Of a stretch of 64,000 nt of DNA, positions 1 to 11,337 are shown piece after piece. Position 1 is the first letter of the stretch; each line of letters begins with the position of its first letter. Origin of the DNA: Dipteronia dyeriana (Eukaryota; Streptophyta; Magnoliopsida; Sapindales; Sapindaceae); assembly GCA_032871835.1 (NCBI GenBank), contig CM065299.1, positions 98,834,652-98,898,651 on the forward strand, read 5' to 3'. The position numbers and the translations under genes are program-made. The notes beneath the pieces are model-generated. The model was not told the DNA's origin. It saw nothing but the letters and a program-made list of their open reading frames with translations, and searched no databases.

Positions 1-159
1 GTTTCTTTTCCCAATCTTCATCGGTCATATCCTTTGGTCTCTCTTTTATCGGCCAATGCAGATCCTTCTTGTACAGATAATCTTCATATGCATCTTCCAG
101 AAGCTGAAATTCAAACCATTGAATTTCTCAATCTGGTGTGTTTTCTTCTCTGACCCCAT
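1..159 (-). pseudogene. Copia retrotransposon gag, N-terminal part, frameshifted, cut by window edge
   Basis: The minus strand from the ATG at 159-157 encodes a short Gag N-terminus of the Ty1/copia type, recognisable by a FNG-x-N-F-x-x-W block typical of this Gag family. About 20 codons later the frame shifts: the next Gag residues (a YLYKKDLHWPI-like stretch) are read in another frame and the original frame stops near position 46. Gag would form the particle that packages element RNA. The coding region lies directly downstream of a primer-binding site and LTR (223-861), so this is the 5' end of an element whose body lies left of the window. The frameshift makes the copy non-autonomous unless it is a sequencing error. 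Confidence 0.75.
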
Positions 160-222
160 CTCTACGATGAAATCGATGACCTCAAGAGAACCTAGATTTG
201 TGTGAATAATATGCCCCAACCA

Positions 223-235
223 GGCTTTGATACCA
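223..235 (-). other. Copia primer-binding site (initiator tRNA-Met type)
   Basis: Minus strand TGGTATCAAAGCC lies two bases after the LTR end. TGGTATCA is the usual Copia primer site complementary to initiator tRNA-Met. Confidence 0.85.
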
Positions 236-237
236 AT

Positions 238-861
238 TGTTGTGGAGAAGAAATTGCAATCACATAAATCTAAACACAAATAGAAAGCAATAATAAAAGA
301 AGACACAAAAGATTTTACGTGGTTCAGTAATTTGCCTACGTCCACGGAGCGCACCACACTCAATCCACTATATCTCAAAGTTGATTACAATCCCTCTGTC
401 TCTCTTTCAGTCTCTCTACAATTGCTCTCTCTCTCTAGCAATTTTCTCACACATTATGCACTTATTTTTTCTGCTCTATTCTTCTCTCCTTTTTAATTAC
501 AAATAATTGTGGTATTTATATGGGAGCACTAGGGTTAGTCAAAATCCTAATTGGAATTTATTTCCTATTCCAATTGATTGTGCACGCAGGATTTCCAATT
601 TCTCTAGAAACCCGTCACTACCGCGATCTGGACCTCTGTGTAGGCACATGTCTGTGCCGCGGTCCACAACGCGTAACACCTCTATGAAACTCCGCTCCAC
701 AGACCGCGGTGTGTGCATCTTGTCTGTGACGCGGTACGCATAGCATGTATCCTCTGTGATTCTTCGTTGTGTGTACCGCGGTCTGGGTCACTGCCTCCTC
801 TGCGGTCGCCACCTGCCAGACTTGTTTTCTTCACCTGTTTCTGGCTTCACATAACCCAACA
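238..861 (-). mobile_element. Copia 5' LTR
   Basis: The 624-bp LTR begins TGTTGGG (at 861, minus strand) and ends CACAACA (at 238), giving TG...CA ends with TGTTG/CAACA terminal inverted repeats. A TATAAATA box lies at 520-513 on the minus strand, and the region near 315-350 matches the conserved CGTGGTTC...CCTACGTCCACGG block seen in many plant Copia LTRs. The element inserted at its upstream end into intron DNA of the left FLAP1-like pseudogene, next to a CAA triplet run at about 855-880. The other LTR is outside the window, so the target duplication cannot be checked. Confidence 0.85.
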
Positions 862-1009
862 ACAACAACAACAACAACAAAATGAAAACTTGACTTGAAA
901 GCCTATGAAGTTTCCTGGTTGAAACAAGCAATGCTAACTAGCCTTCAAATTATCATTATGTATAAATTGTAAGGAACTGATCTGAAATCAAATAACTTAG
1001 TTTTGTAAT

Positions 1010-2108
1010 TGTTAATGGTCATTTTTGGCAAAGGCTCAAAGGGAAATTTTCCACTTGGTTAGAACCCGGTTGAGAGCACCTCCAAGCACTAGGTAGGTCC
1101 TAGGTGCCGCGGTCTACCCCGTTGTATCAGGTTCAGCACGACCTAGGGATCTCGACATCATTGTGAGAGCAGGATGAAGTTCCTGTTTCCTTTACGGACC
1201 CCCCTCTGGTACCTAGACACCACGACAATGATCTGCACTGTATTCTACCTCTCTAACAGGAAGCAAGATTTCCGCAAAGCTCTTAGAAGATCGTAAGGGT
1301 CCAGCAAGATCAATCAAGCACCTCGCCACCGGGAAGGTACCCCAAAGTACCTCGCCAGAGTGACCAATCGAGCGTCACATCACTAGAATGGTACTCTAAG
1401 GTATCCCGCTAGCAGGCACGTACCTTGGGATACCTCGTCTTTGCTATCTCCATCAGTCAAGCGCCACCTCCCCAAGGTGGCACCTCAGGGAATCCCATCA
1501 ACAGACTTGTGCTCTGAGGAGTCACATGACCAACAGAGGGTATCGGATTATCCACCGACACCGTGAGAAAGCTCTACGTGTACACCATCATAATTGAAGA
1601 GTTTAAAAGGGAAACAAACACCCTTTCCCCCCAAGGTATTCTCCGTTTAATCTCTAGGATCATCGCATTAAATAGAAAATTCCGTCAAACGGGGAAGGTT
1701 GATCAATCTGTTGACCTTCGATTTGCTCGCCAAGGGAAAACCCTAAAATTCATGTATAAATAGGATGAGAATATCAACATGTACGGATGGGCCACCTCCG
1801 ATTAGAGAGATAAAAAGAGGAGTCATCGCCATTGTGAGTAGTCCACTTATCGACGTAAAAGTGTTCGCCATTTCCATTCGTTGAAGTGAAACACAAAAGA
1901 GTGATTGAGCATCCCCCATTTCATTGTACTAGAAATTGTATCTTAAGTCATCAGTAATAAAAAGAACCTTGCTCAGTCCACCATTTCATTTGTCTCCATT
2001 TTCCTACCCTACTTACACGTGTACCTAACCCTGACCGCGATCCTCCAAGGTCGAGGTCCTGAGGGTGTTAAATGGAGTTCTTCACCCTGAGTGAATTTTC
2101 GGCTAACA
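1010..2108 (+). mobile_element. Solo LTR, Gypsy-like
   Basis: A 1,099-bp sequence starting TGTTAATGG and ending GGCTAACA, with TGTTA/TAACA ends, is flanked by the 5-bp target duplication GTAAT (1005-1009 and 2109-2113). A TATAAATA box is at 1755-1762 and an AATAAAA-like signal near 1958, so transcription would run on the plus strand. No internal domain is present, so it is a solo LTR left by LTR-LTR recombination. Removing it joins host sequence that aligns with intron 2 of the right FLAP1-like gene (about 12400-12600), confirming both ends. Confidence 0.9.
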
Positions 2109-2253
2109 GTAATAATTTTCATCGAGCTTACTCACTAATCAATATGCAGCAAAGTATTTATCAGCAAGCTTACTCGATAAAAATAAAGTAAAAACAATTT
2201 AACATCAATTAAAATACAAGTACAAAGAAAAGAAATTGTTTTCACTACTACTA

Positions 2254-2410
2254 GGCACTGTTTGGCACACCGGATTGGAAAATTTTAGTCTCAATCCGGT
2301 GTTCGACATCGTTTTGGATAAGAGATTACCAGTCCCATAAGCAAATTTAGTCCCATGATTGTGGGACTAACAACACCCACCCCACCTTTTTTTTCTCCAA
2401 AATTTAAGGT
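2254..2410 (+). mobile_element. PIF/Harbinger-like terminus fragment
   Basis: GGCACTGTTTGGC followed by about 130 bp closely resembles the left end of the 5938-10425 element (GGCCCTGTTTGGC...). It is preceded by CTA, a plausible relic of a 3-bp target site. No matching right end is seen before host homology resumes near 5019, so it is a truncated relic invaded by the MULE-like element. Confidence 0.6.
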
Positions 2411-2731
2411 GGGGTGTATTGGTTCAAGATTTTATTAGACAATTTTGGGAAGTAAAAGTCTATTGGTATTGGATTGAGACTTTTTAACAAGTTAGATAAG
2501 TCTGGCAATATTCGATCAAGACTTTTAAGATTTTTTTTTTAAAAGTCAATAATGTCTTATGGTATTGGATTCAGACTTTTAAGAGGCATCAAATTGTCTT
2601 GTGGTATTAGATTGAGATCAATATTTGTAAGATTTCATAACAATAAGGATTACTCAGACTTTTTAGTGATTTGTATAAATAGTTGGACTCAATACTTTCT
2701 AGAATTTCACCAGTTTCATGATTCTAAAATC

Positions 2732-4200
2732 TAGGGGTGGGCACTAAGTTCGAAACCGAATTGAACCGAACCAAAAAAAAGGTGTTCGGTTCGGTTCATC
2801 GATTGAATTCGGTTCAAACTGGTTTAAATAATTAAGAACAAAAAAAATTGGTTCAAACCAGTTTGGTTTTCTAAAAACCGGTTTAAACCGTTTAAACCAC
2901 ATATATAAGTAAAAAAACAAGAAATGCTCTTATTGACTTATTCTTCGGCCGACTTCTCTATCTGCTTCTCAATTCTCTCTCAGATCACTTCTCACTTCTC
3001 ACTTCTCAATCAAAATCTCAATTCTCACTCTCAGACTCTGTGACTCAACTCCTTCGATTGGTATCTCTGCCGCTCATCTCCAGCTCTCCGCCGCCTATCT
3101 CCATTGCTCCTCATGTAGTCTCCAATATGCTCATCTCCACTACTCATCAAGTCGGCTACGATCTGCTCATCTCCGCTGTCGTCTCAACTTCGTTCCTCAA
3201 AGAAGGTTTGTCACTCTCACTCAGTCACTCGATAGTCGACTACTCGACTCGGTCTCTCTTCTTTTTGTTCTAATTTTCTTCTTCCTTTTTCCTAATTTTG
3301 TTGTCTTATTTTTATTTTTTGGCTTCAAAATCAACATTTTGTTTTCATATTGTAATCTGAAACCTACAACTTTATTTATATATACTGTATATACCAAATT
3401 TCGAATAGTGCCAATTCAGATCTATAGAATTCTATCAGACCTTGTCAAATTAAAAGATTTTATCCTTTAAATTGTTATCTTTATATGTTTTTATTAACAT
3501 AAAAATCATAATTGGATTTTATCATTTTATCCTTTTATTTGTTTGATTTGGATTGTAATTTTGAATTTGGAGTTTGGATTTGGGTTGTAATTTTTATTTG
3601 GATTTTGGATTTGGATTGTAATAAACTAATATTTATTTGGAGTTTGGATTTGGATTGTAATATTTATTTGAAGTTTGGATTTGTGACTTAGAGTTTTTAT
3701 TTAGATTGTAATATTTATTTTGGAGTTTGGATTTGGATTTGGATCGTAATATTTATTTGGAGTTTGGATTTGTGATTTAGAGTTTTTATTTAGATTGTAA
3801 TATTTATTTTGGAGTTCTTAGGTTTATTCAATTTTTGATATTTTTTAATGAGTTATAAATTAAATGTTATTAGTCAATAGTTATGTTTGATTTGGGTTTG
3901 GGCAGTTAGGCTATTACAATTTATGAAATTTTGGTCCAAAGTTAGAATCCAGTATGGCAACAACAATCCATCGAATTTAAAAATATATTAAAAAAGACTC
4001 ATTAAATCCATCAAGCCAAAAATACCCATTAAGTCCAAAACCGAAATAAACCAAACCGATTCAAATTAGTTCAGTTCGGTTTGGTTCAATTACTATTTTT
4101 TATTCGGTTTAAACCGGTTCAATTTTAGATAAACCGAAATATTTTCAGTTCAGTTCGGTTTTACCCAAATCCGAACCGAATCGAATCGCGCCCACCCCTG
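2732..4200. mobile_element. hAT-like non-autonomous element
   Basis: The ends are TAGGGGTGGGC and GCCCACCCCTG, followed inward by many GGTTCGGTT/AACCGAACC subterminal repeats. The right third (3540-4197) matches the right end of the hAT element at 34500-38356, including runs of the unit GGATTTGGATTGTAAT. This suggests a deletion derivative of the same family. The 8-bp flanks share only their first four bases, so the target duplication has decayed. Confidence 0.65.
3540..3830. repeat. Imperfect repeats of a GGATTTGGATTGTAATATTTATT unit, in short segments
   Basis: About six diverged tandem units built around TTTGGATTTGGATTGTAAT form the interior of the hAT-like element. The same array is present at 37780-37880 in the related element. 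Confidence 0.6.
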
Positions 4201-6077
4201 CTAATCAAATCTGCACTGCAATTCTCAACAGATCTTCGTCAAACATTTCAGCTCCCTTTGTTTTGTTTCTCTGACAACAAAAGGCCAAAAACTCATTCAC
4301 GCAAATAAACACACCACTCTTTGTCTCTCTCTTTGAATCTCAATAACTGACTTGGTTGGTTTGTTTTCGTCAGATTTTTACAAGGTTTTTTTATTTATAT
4401 CTTTGTGTGTGAGTTGATTGTTGCCTGTTTAATTGTTAATTTTGGTTATTTACGAGATTTTTATAGGTGGGATTCAATTTTTTGGATTAGAGATGGATTT
4501 TAAGTGAAAGCCAAGCTTGTAAAACCTGGGTTTGAATTCTTTGAAAAAAAGAAATTGGTGAAGATCTCGCCTATTGCTTTACTGTTGTTGCCTTTGTTGG
4601 CTTTTTAATTAGAAAATTGCAAGCAGGTGAGGAAGATGGTGTGGTGAGGTGGAAGGCAAGAACATGGTGTAAAAAATAATAATTATAATCATAGTATTTT
4701 CAATGTAAAAAAAAAAAAAATCGTATGTAATCAAATAAATATTTCTGACTCAATATTCATATGGATAATCCTAATAGTTTATAAATAAAGTCTTGATAAT
4801 TCTAATAGTCTGTAAATAAATTTCAAATATTCTTTTAGAATCCTAAAAGTCTAGTACATATAATCCTAATTGTCTTTAAAATAATATAAATCCATAAAAT
4901 CCTAACGTTCAAAATTTGTCTATTAAAATCCTATCCAATAAACCTCTAAACCTATTCGGCAAGGTTGTGAATATTATTATTTAATCGGGACGACTTTTAG
5001 ATTCCTTCAAATAATAATGAAAATTATAATGACAATGACAAATTAGATATAACCACGAACTTGGTAACACCAAAAGATTTGTCAAGCTTTTAATTTGTTC
5101 CCTTCAAAACTAAGATAACCCTAACAACATATTGCCATTGAAACTGTGAAAATTTGTATTTTTTTTTAACCAAAAAGCAGCCAAACAAGTAGCGAGAAAT
5201 ATTACTCTTCAATATATAGATCAAACCACTTGACTTTGACGTATCAGCAATTTCTGCAGTTCGATTAATAGTTTTTTCGAAACTCGACCCACGGACGTGC
5301 AACCCCACCTAATAATAAACGATGAAAAACACGATTCAGAAAATTAATATAATGTTAATATTTTAGCTAGACCTGTAACTTGATAACTCTTGTTCGATTC
5401 GCTTGCGCATCTATCCAAAATGCTAAAGTCAACAAAGTCAACAAAATCAACAAGATAACCACTCCAGTAATCAAGCTACCCCTTTTTTTCTGTATTAATT
5501 CTTCTTCAGTATATTGACGTTGCACTTGCACTTCTTTAGGCATCGTCACAGTGGCAGTAGCAGTCGCGGATGGAGATGGTGAAGATGAAGTATAATATGA
5601 TGATAAAGAATACCAATCAGGACTACTAGATGATGTTGTTGTTGATGATGTATCATCATCGTCATACCATGATGAAGATGATGACGATGATGGCCATGAT
5701 GATGACGACGATGAGGATGGCTCCATTGATGATGAAGAAAACGAATCTCCGCCCAATATGCCACCCGAACGAGACCATCCGGAACTAGAACCGGATGATG
5801 ATGACCTGGAAGATGAAGAAGAAAACGAACCGCCTCCCATTGCACCAGTACCAGAACGAGCAGCCAATGCAGGATCAGGACAGTACATTGACACAAACAG
5901 CAGCAAAATCACTACTGCCGGAACTTCAACCACTTTAGGCCCTGTTTGGCATATCGGATTGGACAATTTTAGTCTCAATCCGATGTTTGGTGTTATTTTG
6001 GATATGGTATTACTAATTCTAAAAACAAAATTAGTCCCATATTTATGGGATTAAATAAACTCACCTCCCATCCCAGA

Positions 6078-6210
6078 GAAAATATTACATGCAGCTGGTG
6101 CAATGCACCCTAACCAATGGGTGCATGCCATATGGCATGAAGAACTCATTTGATTAGTTTTCCATACCATGTGGCATGCACCCATTGCACCGGGTGCATG
6201 TAAGATTTTC
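6078..6210. mobile_element. Hairpin (foldback) MITE
   Basis: GAAAATATTACATGCA at the left and TGCATGTAAGATTTTC at the right are near-perfect inverted repeats that continue inward (GGTGCAATGCACCC / GGGTGCATGCC), leaving a loop of about 25 bp. Transcribed RNA would fold into a long hairpin. Confidence 0.65.
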
Positions 6211-7549
6211 TTCCCACTCCATCTCTACTTATCCCAGGACTGATAAACATGTGGTACCTACCCATTTAATAAATCTCACCAACCCCACCAACACACACTC
6301 ACCGTCTCTTTCACTTTCATTCCCATTTTCATTTCCATAAAATTCTCAGCAAATAACAACAAATAATCAATGGCACCTCTCAAGTTGGGCTAAATCTCTA
6401 TTTCAGATTCTCAATCGAAGGTATGAATGTTGTTTCTTTCTTGTGTCTAACATTTAAAAAAAAAATAGGAATTCTTAATTAAAAAATTGAGAATAAAAGT
6501 CCATCTCTAAAATACACATTTTTTTCGATTGAATCTAGATTTTGTAGTCAATGAATGGTCGACTATAAAATCAATTCATGATAATCTGTTTACTCAAATC
6601 TCAATTTACTCATGTTTTAGTTTATGAATGTTTGATTTACTTAGCCCTCGATTCTGTGTTTTTTTTTTTCTTGTTTTTGCTTCTACTCTGATTGATGTGT
6701 ACTTAGTGGGCTTGTGATTTGGTATTTTTCTTTAGTTTTATTTATATATGAATGATGAAGGGTTGTTCTACTTTTTTCTGGGTTGTTTTTGTCTCTGCTC
6801 TTCCTATTAATTCAATCATCACAGATGACAGATGGTGCTCATATGTTCATCATCTGCTCTGTTAACCAATATAATTTATTCTAAGTTTGAAACTGTTTGA
6901 GTAAGATTTCCTTTGTTTTCTTGTGTGTACCGTGTACATATTTTGAAATTTGGAATTGTTACAATGTATCTAATGTATTTTATTTTGATAATAAATTTAT
7001 GATAATGAATATTGTTTGTGACTTTAGAAATTTATTCAGATGGAGATCTTATATGGTATTACTGTCAGTTCAATAGAAACCATAGAGAAAAGCTTTTCCA
7101 AACCAACTGTTTAACTATAGCTATCATCAGTTAAAGGCTCAATTTGAAGTATACAAATTTTGGTAACACTGTGTTTTAATTTGGTTACAAACCTTTATTT
7201 ATGAATTTTCCCTTTTAATTGTGTCAATTTAATTTATTTTAAAAAAATAGTAATAAAAGTTTTTATTGAATTCTTTTGGTTTTTTTTCTCATTTCTTGTC
7301 TTCTTCTCCATTTCAACCAAGTCGTTTGATTAAAAGTTAGATTTAAAAAAAAATCCAATATCACAAGTTGACTCAGTATGCTGTAATTCATGCTCTGAGT
7401 GTCCCCGGGATGTTGATGGAGTAAACTTATTGAGTCAATGATTTTAAAAGAAACTAGTTGTTGAAATTTTCATTCAATAATATGAGGTCCTGCATGACTC
7501 GAGAGTCTTCAACTTCTGTGCTGATAACTTGACTAAAATGGCGTCCAAA

Positions 7550-7790
7550 GACGAAAGGAATGTCCTTGTTTAGGGAGATAGTTGATTTTCAATTGGTGTC
7601 TGCTTGATTGTGGTTGTTTGTGTTGATCTGTTGCTTTTATTTTATTTTCTGTTTCTAGGGTTTTTTGCTGGTCTTTTGTTGGCGTTTTGCTAGGGTTGTC
7701 TGGCCTGTTTTTGTGTTTGTGTTTTTTGTTGTGTTCTACCTATGTGGTTTTGGTTGTTGCTTTAATAATATCACTGTTGTTCAAAAAAAT
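7550..7790 (+). mobile_element. Possible LINE 3' end
   Basis: A T/G-rich stretch ending TTTAATAATATCACTGTTG then TTCAAAAAAA resembles the 3' tail of plant L1 elements. No reverse transcriptase is present, so this rests on style only. Confidence 0.3.
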
Positions 7791-8222
7791 ATTACACCAA
7801 TTGCACACATTTACAAATTCAATGGTCAATATTTAGATATATAACAACAGATTGTTTTCATTCTTATGTAGGCACAAGTCAAATTCTACAAGCATAATTA
7901 TATTCAAAGAAAAACTTCTTGATCGAAGTTATGTAATTTTTTTTATTATAGCTAGTTGGTAACATGGATATGTTTTAACTATGATGATGATGATGCAATA
8001 TTATATTTGCTACATATTGTATTGAACTCTTTTTAATATATAGTAATATTTTGATACTTGTATGTTGGCAAGATTGTGGTCATACATAGTATATATTATG
8101 ATACTCTTGTTATTGTTAAGCCATTGACCTTCCAACGTGCAAAAATAAAGTTGGGACTGGAAAATAATTTGGTTGTTAGTAGAGATAAGCCACATATATT
8201 TCAACTCGAATTCAGAGGCACA

Positions 8223-9024
8223 CTACATTTTCTTGTCATCCGAATCATCATCAATAGCCGTGTTTAGGGCACGTAATCGTTCAATCAACTTGTTCTTCCT
8301 TTCATCGAATGTAAGTTTCTTTAAATTAAACCTGAGAACAAACAAAGGTGATTCCATTACCAAACTACATATTGAAAGTCCAGAAAGACGGCAATAATGC
8401 AACATGCAAGCTTTCTCAGCATCTCACAAAAAAAAAACTCATTCACTATGTATACATGATACAGAGCATGTGGAAGGATAACCATAAAACATCACGATTA
8501 TGGTAAAAATTAATAATATTTCACCTATAGAAGTTAATATTGATTCAAATATATATATACATAGGAGGAGGGAGAGGGGGGTTGATGGGGGCCATGGCCC
8601 CCCTCTCTCCAAAAAAAACTTTAAAGTTCAGATTAAAATAATTATAAATTATTAATGAAAGTTTAATTTTTTTTCGTTCAGATTAAAATAATTACAAAAT
8701 ATTAATAAAAGTTTAACTTTTTTTCATTTTGATCCCTCTTATTTATTTATTTTTTCATATACTGCCCCCTCACTCCCTCAATCTTGAATTTCTGGCTTTA
8801 CCCTTATATATATGTATAATATACAATTTTATAATTACCAAACATAAACAAAAACAAAAAAACAACAATTCATAGTTGCACTTTATCTCTTGTGCTCATT
8901 GGGGGGCTGCTTCTCTGATTTCTTTGCAGTAGGATGGTAGCATGTACCTTCTTGTACATCGCTTCTAGGCCATCAACGTTGAGTCATTTCTAGATAAATT
9001 CACAAAAGTGAGATTGATATTTCT
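8223..9024 (-). pseudogene. RPL5: Ribosomal protein L5 (uL18) C-terminal gene fragment, captured
   Basis: Two minus-strand blocks match the end of cytosolic 60S protein L5, which binds 5S rRNA in the large subunit. Block 1 (about 9020-8900) reads VDGLEAMYKKVHA, then shifts frame in what should be a basic KKSEK-like stretch. Block 2 (about 8360-8223) reads [18 protein letters not shown], then an acidic tail and stop. A splice-acceptor-like TTCTCAG precedes block 2, so the fragment keeps an intron and derives from genomic DNA rather than a processed mRNA. A purine-rich repeat lies in the intron. In-frame stops sit just upstream of block 1. It lies wholly inside the PIF/Harbinger-like element, so it appears to be captured cargo, or an earlier insertion into that element. 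It cannot make functional L5. Confidence 0.75.
8626..8725. repeat. Two 50-bp tandem units
   Basis: The unit starting GTTCAGATTAAAATAATTA occurs at 8626-8675 and again at 8676-8725 with a few changes. It follows a GGGGGCCATGGCCCCC palindrome at 8587-8602. Confidence 0.7.
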
Positions 9025-9595
9025 CTTAGGGGTCGTTTGTTTTTTTATCTGAAGACTGAATAGTCCTGAATTTTTCTGAAGACTGAATGGGGACTGAAAT
9101 CTGAACATGAATGATATGTTTATTTTTTTAACTCTCACATCTGAATATACTATCAATATGTTTGTTTTTTAAAAATGAAATTGTCTAAAAACTAGTAATT
9201 TTACATTTATACTCATACTAATTAAAAGAAACAATTTGACATGCATTATTCTTTATAAGATTTTTTGAGTTCTTCTGCAAACAAAATTCAATTTTCAAAA
9301 CAAAAAAATTATCAAAGAATATAATTTCACCAGTTCAATATGCACCGGATGCAAAAAAAAAAGGTTACTGATTTTTTTAATAGGTTCTTAAATTATACAT
9401 ATATATATATATATAATGAATTATTTTATAACATCTTCAAGCCACAAAATTGAATCAATTTATTGAGTGCTATATGAATAGTTAGATAAAAAAAATAAAC
9501 AAAGTTTTTACCAGGATTTGGTAGGAGCTAAAGACCATCAAAAAAACGTTATTGATTTTTTTTTTAAATAGGTTCTTGAATTATGTGAGTGTGTT

Positions 9596-9675
<80 letters not shown>

Positions 9676-10175
9676 GAGAGAGAGAGAAATAATTATTCTA
9701 GAACATCTTCAAGCCATAAAATCGAATCAATACGGTAGATAAATTTATTGAGTACTAGATGAATAGATAGATAATATATATATATAGTTCTTACCACGAA
9801 TTGGTAGGAGGTAAAGAAATTCAATTGTTTAATCTCATAAAAATTTCAGTATAAAAAGGTTATTAGAGTTTTTTTTTCCTTTCTAAAACCCATTTAAAAT
9901 AAGATATATATATATATATATATTCTACACCATATCAAATTAGAATAAAATTGGAAATACATCTTTTTTAGGATGATAGACTTGGAAATGAATATATTAA
10001 TTGTAATCCAGTCATCTGGAATTAAGTTAAAAGTTAAGATTTCTTACTTTTTATTTTAAGTTTTTTTTTTATATTTTTAAGTTGTTTGACCACTTAAAAA
10101 AAATAAACAAAACAACTTAATGAGTTCAATTCAGACCCATTAAGTTTTAAGTAGAAAAAACAAACGACCCCTAAG
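9025..10175. mobile_element. Inverted-repeat DNA element, 1.15 kb
   Basis: CTTAGGGGTCGTTTGTTTTTT at the left is repeated exactly in inverted form at the right (10155-10175). The interior has two direct copies of a roughly 180-bp block (about 9360-9530 and 9545-9815), sharing CATCTTCAAGCCA and TTGGTAGGAG. No ORF of note. No direct target duplication was recognised, so the superfamily is uncertain. Its left end abuts the L5 fragment, which it seems to have truncated. Confidence 0.65.
9602..9676. repeat. TA microsatellite
   Basis: An almost pure run of about 30 TA units, inside the second copy of the block described for 9025-10175. Confidence 0.9.
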
Positions 10176-11337
10176 TCTGACATGTAATGCATATTTCAAT
10201 ATTTTATTATTCAAATTAAAATCAAATTAAAAATATTATTATATTTAATCTAATCTGATATTTTATCAAACACAATACAGTATTAATTCAGTCCAGTCTC
10301 ATGTTTCCCCAAATCCAATATAATATTAATTTAGTCTAATCCAGTCTCATCTAATCTCAGTCTCATCTCAATCCAATCAAATCCCATGAAATAGTCCAAT
10401 ACAATCTCATATATCAAACGGGGCCTTAGGGATTTCAAAATAGTGCTAAACGCAACTTCGTCAAGAAATTCCCTTTTGGAATTGAGCCACTACTACTACT
10501 AGTAGTTTTCGCTTCAAACTTGACTGGAAACGTTGCCGTTTTGGTCTTACTGGTTGAAGCACTGGGTGTACTGGAGTCCATAAAGCTTTTTGCTTTAAAA
10601 CCATGGAATCTGCGACATATAACCAATTTCGTGGATCTGATGCAACCAGGGTTGCCGTGGAAGTTCTGTCTCCTACTTGAAAGTAGTGATTGATTTGCTT
10701 TCAGCAATGAAGTGGTTCCCATGTTTTTTTTTTTTTTTTGTGGCAGCAGAGGTTTTGTTTGATAATGAACTAGGGTTTATGTGGGTGTTTAGGTGTTAAT
10801 TTATATGTAACACTTCATTTCTGCAGTGTTTTTTTTTTTTTTAAGAATTCATTCGGCGGAGTTGTGGGAACAAATATGTAAATTTTGGCAACTGTTTTTT
10901 GTAATTATATTTCATTGTTTGTAGCCTTGTGGAAGTTATTATATGGTGCAGCCGTTTAAGAATACAAGTCTTTTGAAATCAAAACTTGCATGGACATGTG
11001 TAATTTGTATTAGCCGCTAAAGCACTAATTCTCTAAATTATTTTCAATTTTTATAAATTTATCTTTAATTATTATAATTTATAGAATTTGAAATTGATAC
11101 ATGTATTTATAGATCTGTCAAACAACAGACATAAATTAAGCAAAATAAATAACTTACCCATCATTATTGTCTCATGTTGAATTATTTATCCTTCGATTTA
11201 TTGCATATTTAACTGTTTACTGTAAGAAACTTTTTAATATTCTTAAATATGAGAATGAAATGTCAAAAATACTTTAACAGAAAAAATGTAGAATCTTATT
11301 TTTGAATCCAAAGAAATTATTAGTTCTCAAAGCATGT

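Larger units (their letters stand above)
2411..4946. mobile_element. MULE-like element with long terminal inverted repeats
   Basis: The left end starts GGGGTGTATTGG and continues for about 290 bp. The right end (4755-4946) is its reverse complement in diverged form, ending CCAATAAACCTC. A second family member lies at 25761-31390. No transposase is visible and no clear 9-bp target duplication was found. Inside are a hAT-like element (2732-4200) and a segment at 4200-4740 with a pyrimidine-rich, untranslated-region look. It sits in intron 2 of the left FLAP1-like pseudogene. Confidence 0.6.
5938..10425. mobile_element. PIF/Harbinger-like element, 4.5 kb, non-autonomous
   Basis: The element begins GGCCCTGTTTGGC and ends with the inverted form of GGCCCCGTTTGAT, flanked by the 3-bp target duplication TTA (5935-5937, 10426-10428). 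The intact paralogue has uninterrupted exon 1 at this point, so both ends are well supported. No transposase or Myb-like ORF is visible. The cargo includes a hairpin MITE (6078-6210), a pyrimidine-rich leader-like stretch at 6290-6430, a possible LINE 3' end near 7550-7785, a ribosomal protein L5 fragment (8223-9024), and a further inverted-repeat element (9025-10175). Confidence 0.8.
935..10722 (-). pseudogene. FLAP1-like (DUF1517) pseudogene, left tandem copy
   Basis: This is the broken paralogue of the gene at 11338-14510. Exon 1 is in two pieces. At 10722-10435 there is a chloroplast-transit-like N-terminus starting MGTTSLLKANQ. At about 5934-5373 lie the hydrophobic segment (VPAVVILLLFVSM), the ALAARSG motif and a Ser-rich tract ending at VIKLQ. 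A 4,488-bp transposon (5938-10425) separates them, and a one-base loss just before it already breaks the frame. Exon 2 (5308-5206, 103 nt) has the same length and splice phase as in the intact copy and encodes a matching IAD-TSKSSGLIYIL segment. Intron 2 remnants occur at 862-1009, 2114-2253 and from about 5019. Later exons are absent here and would lie beyond the Copia element, if they survive. Confidence 0.85.
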
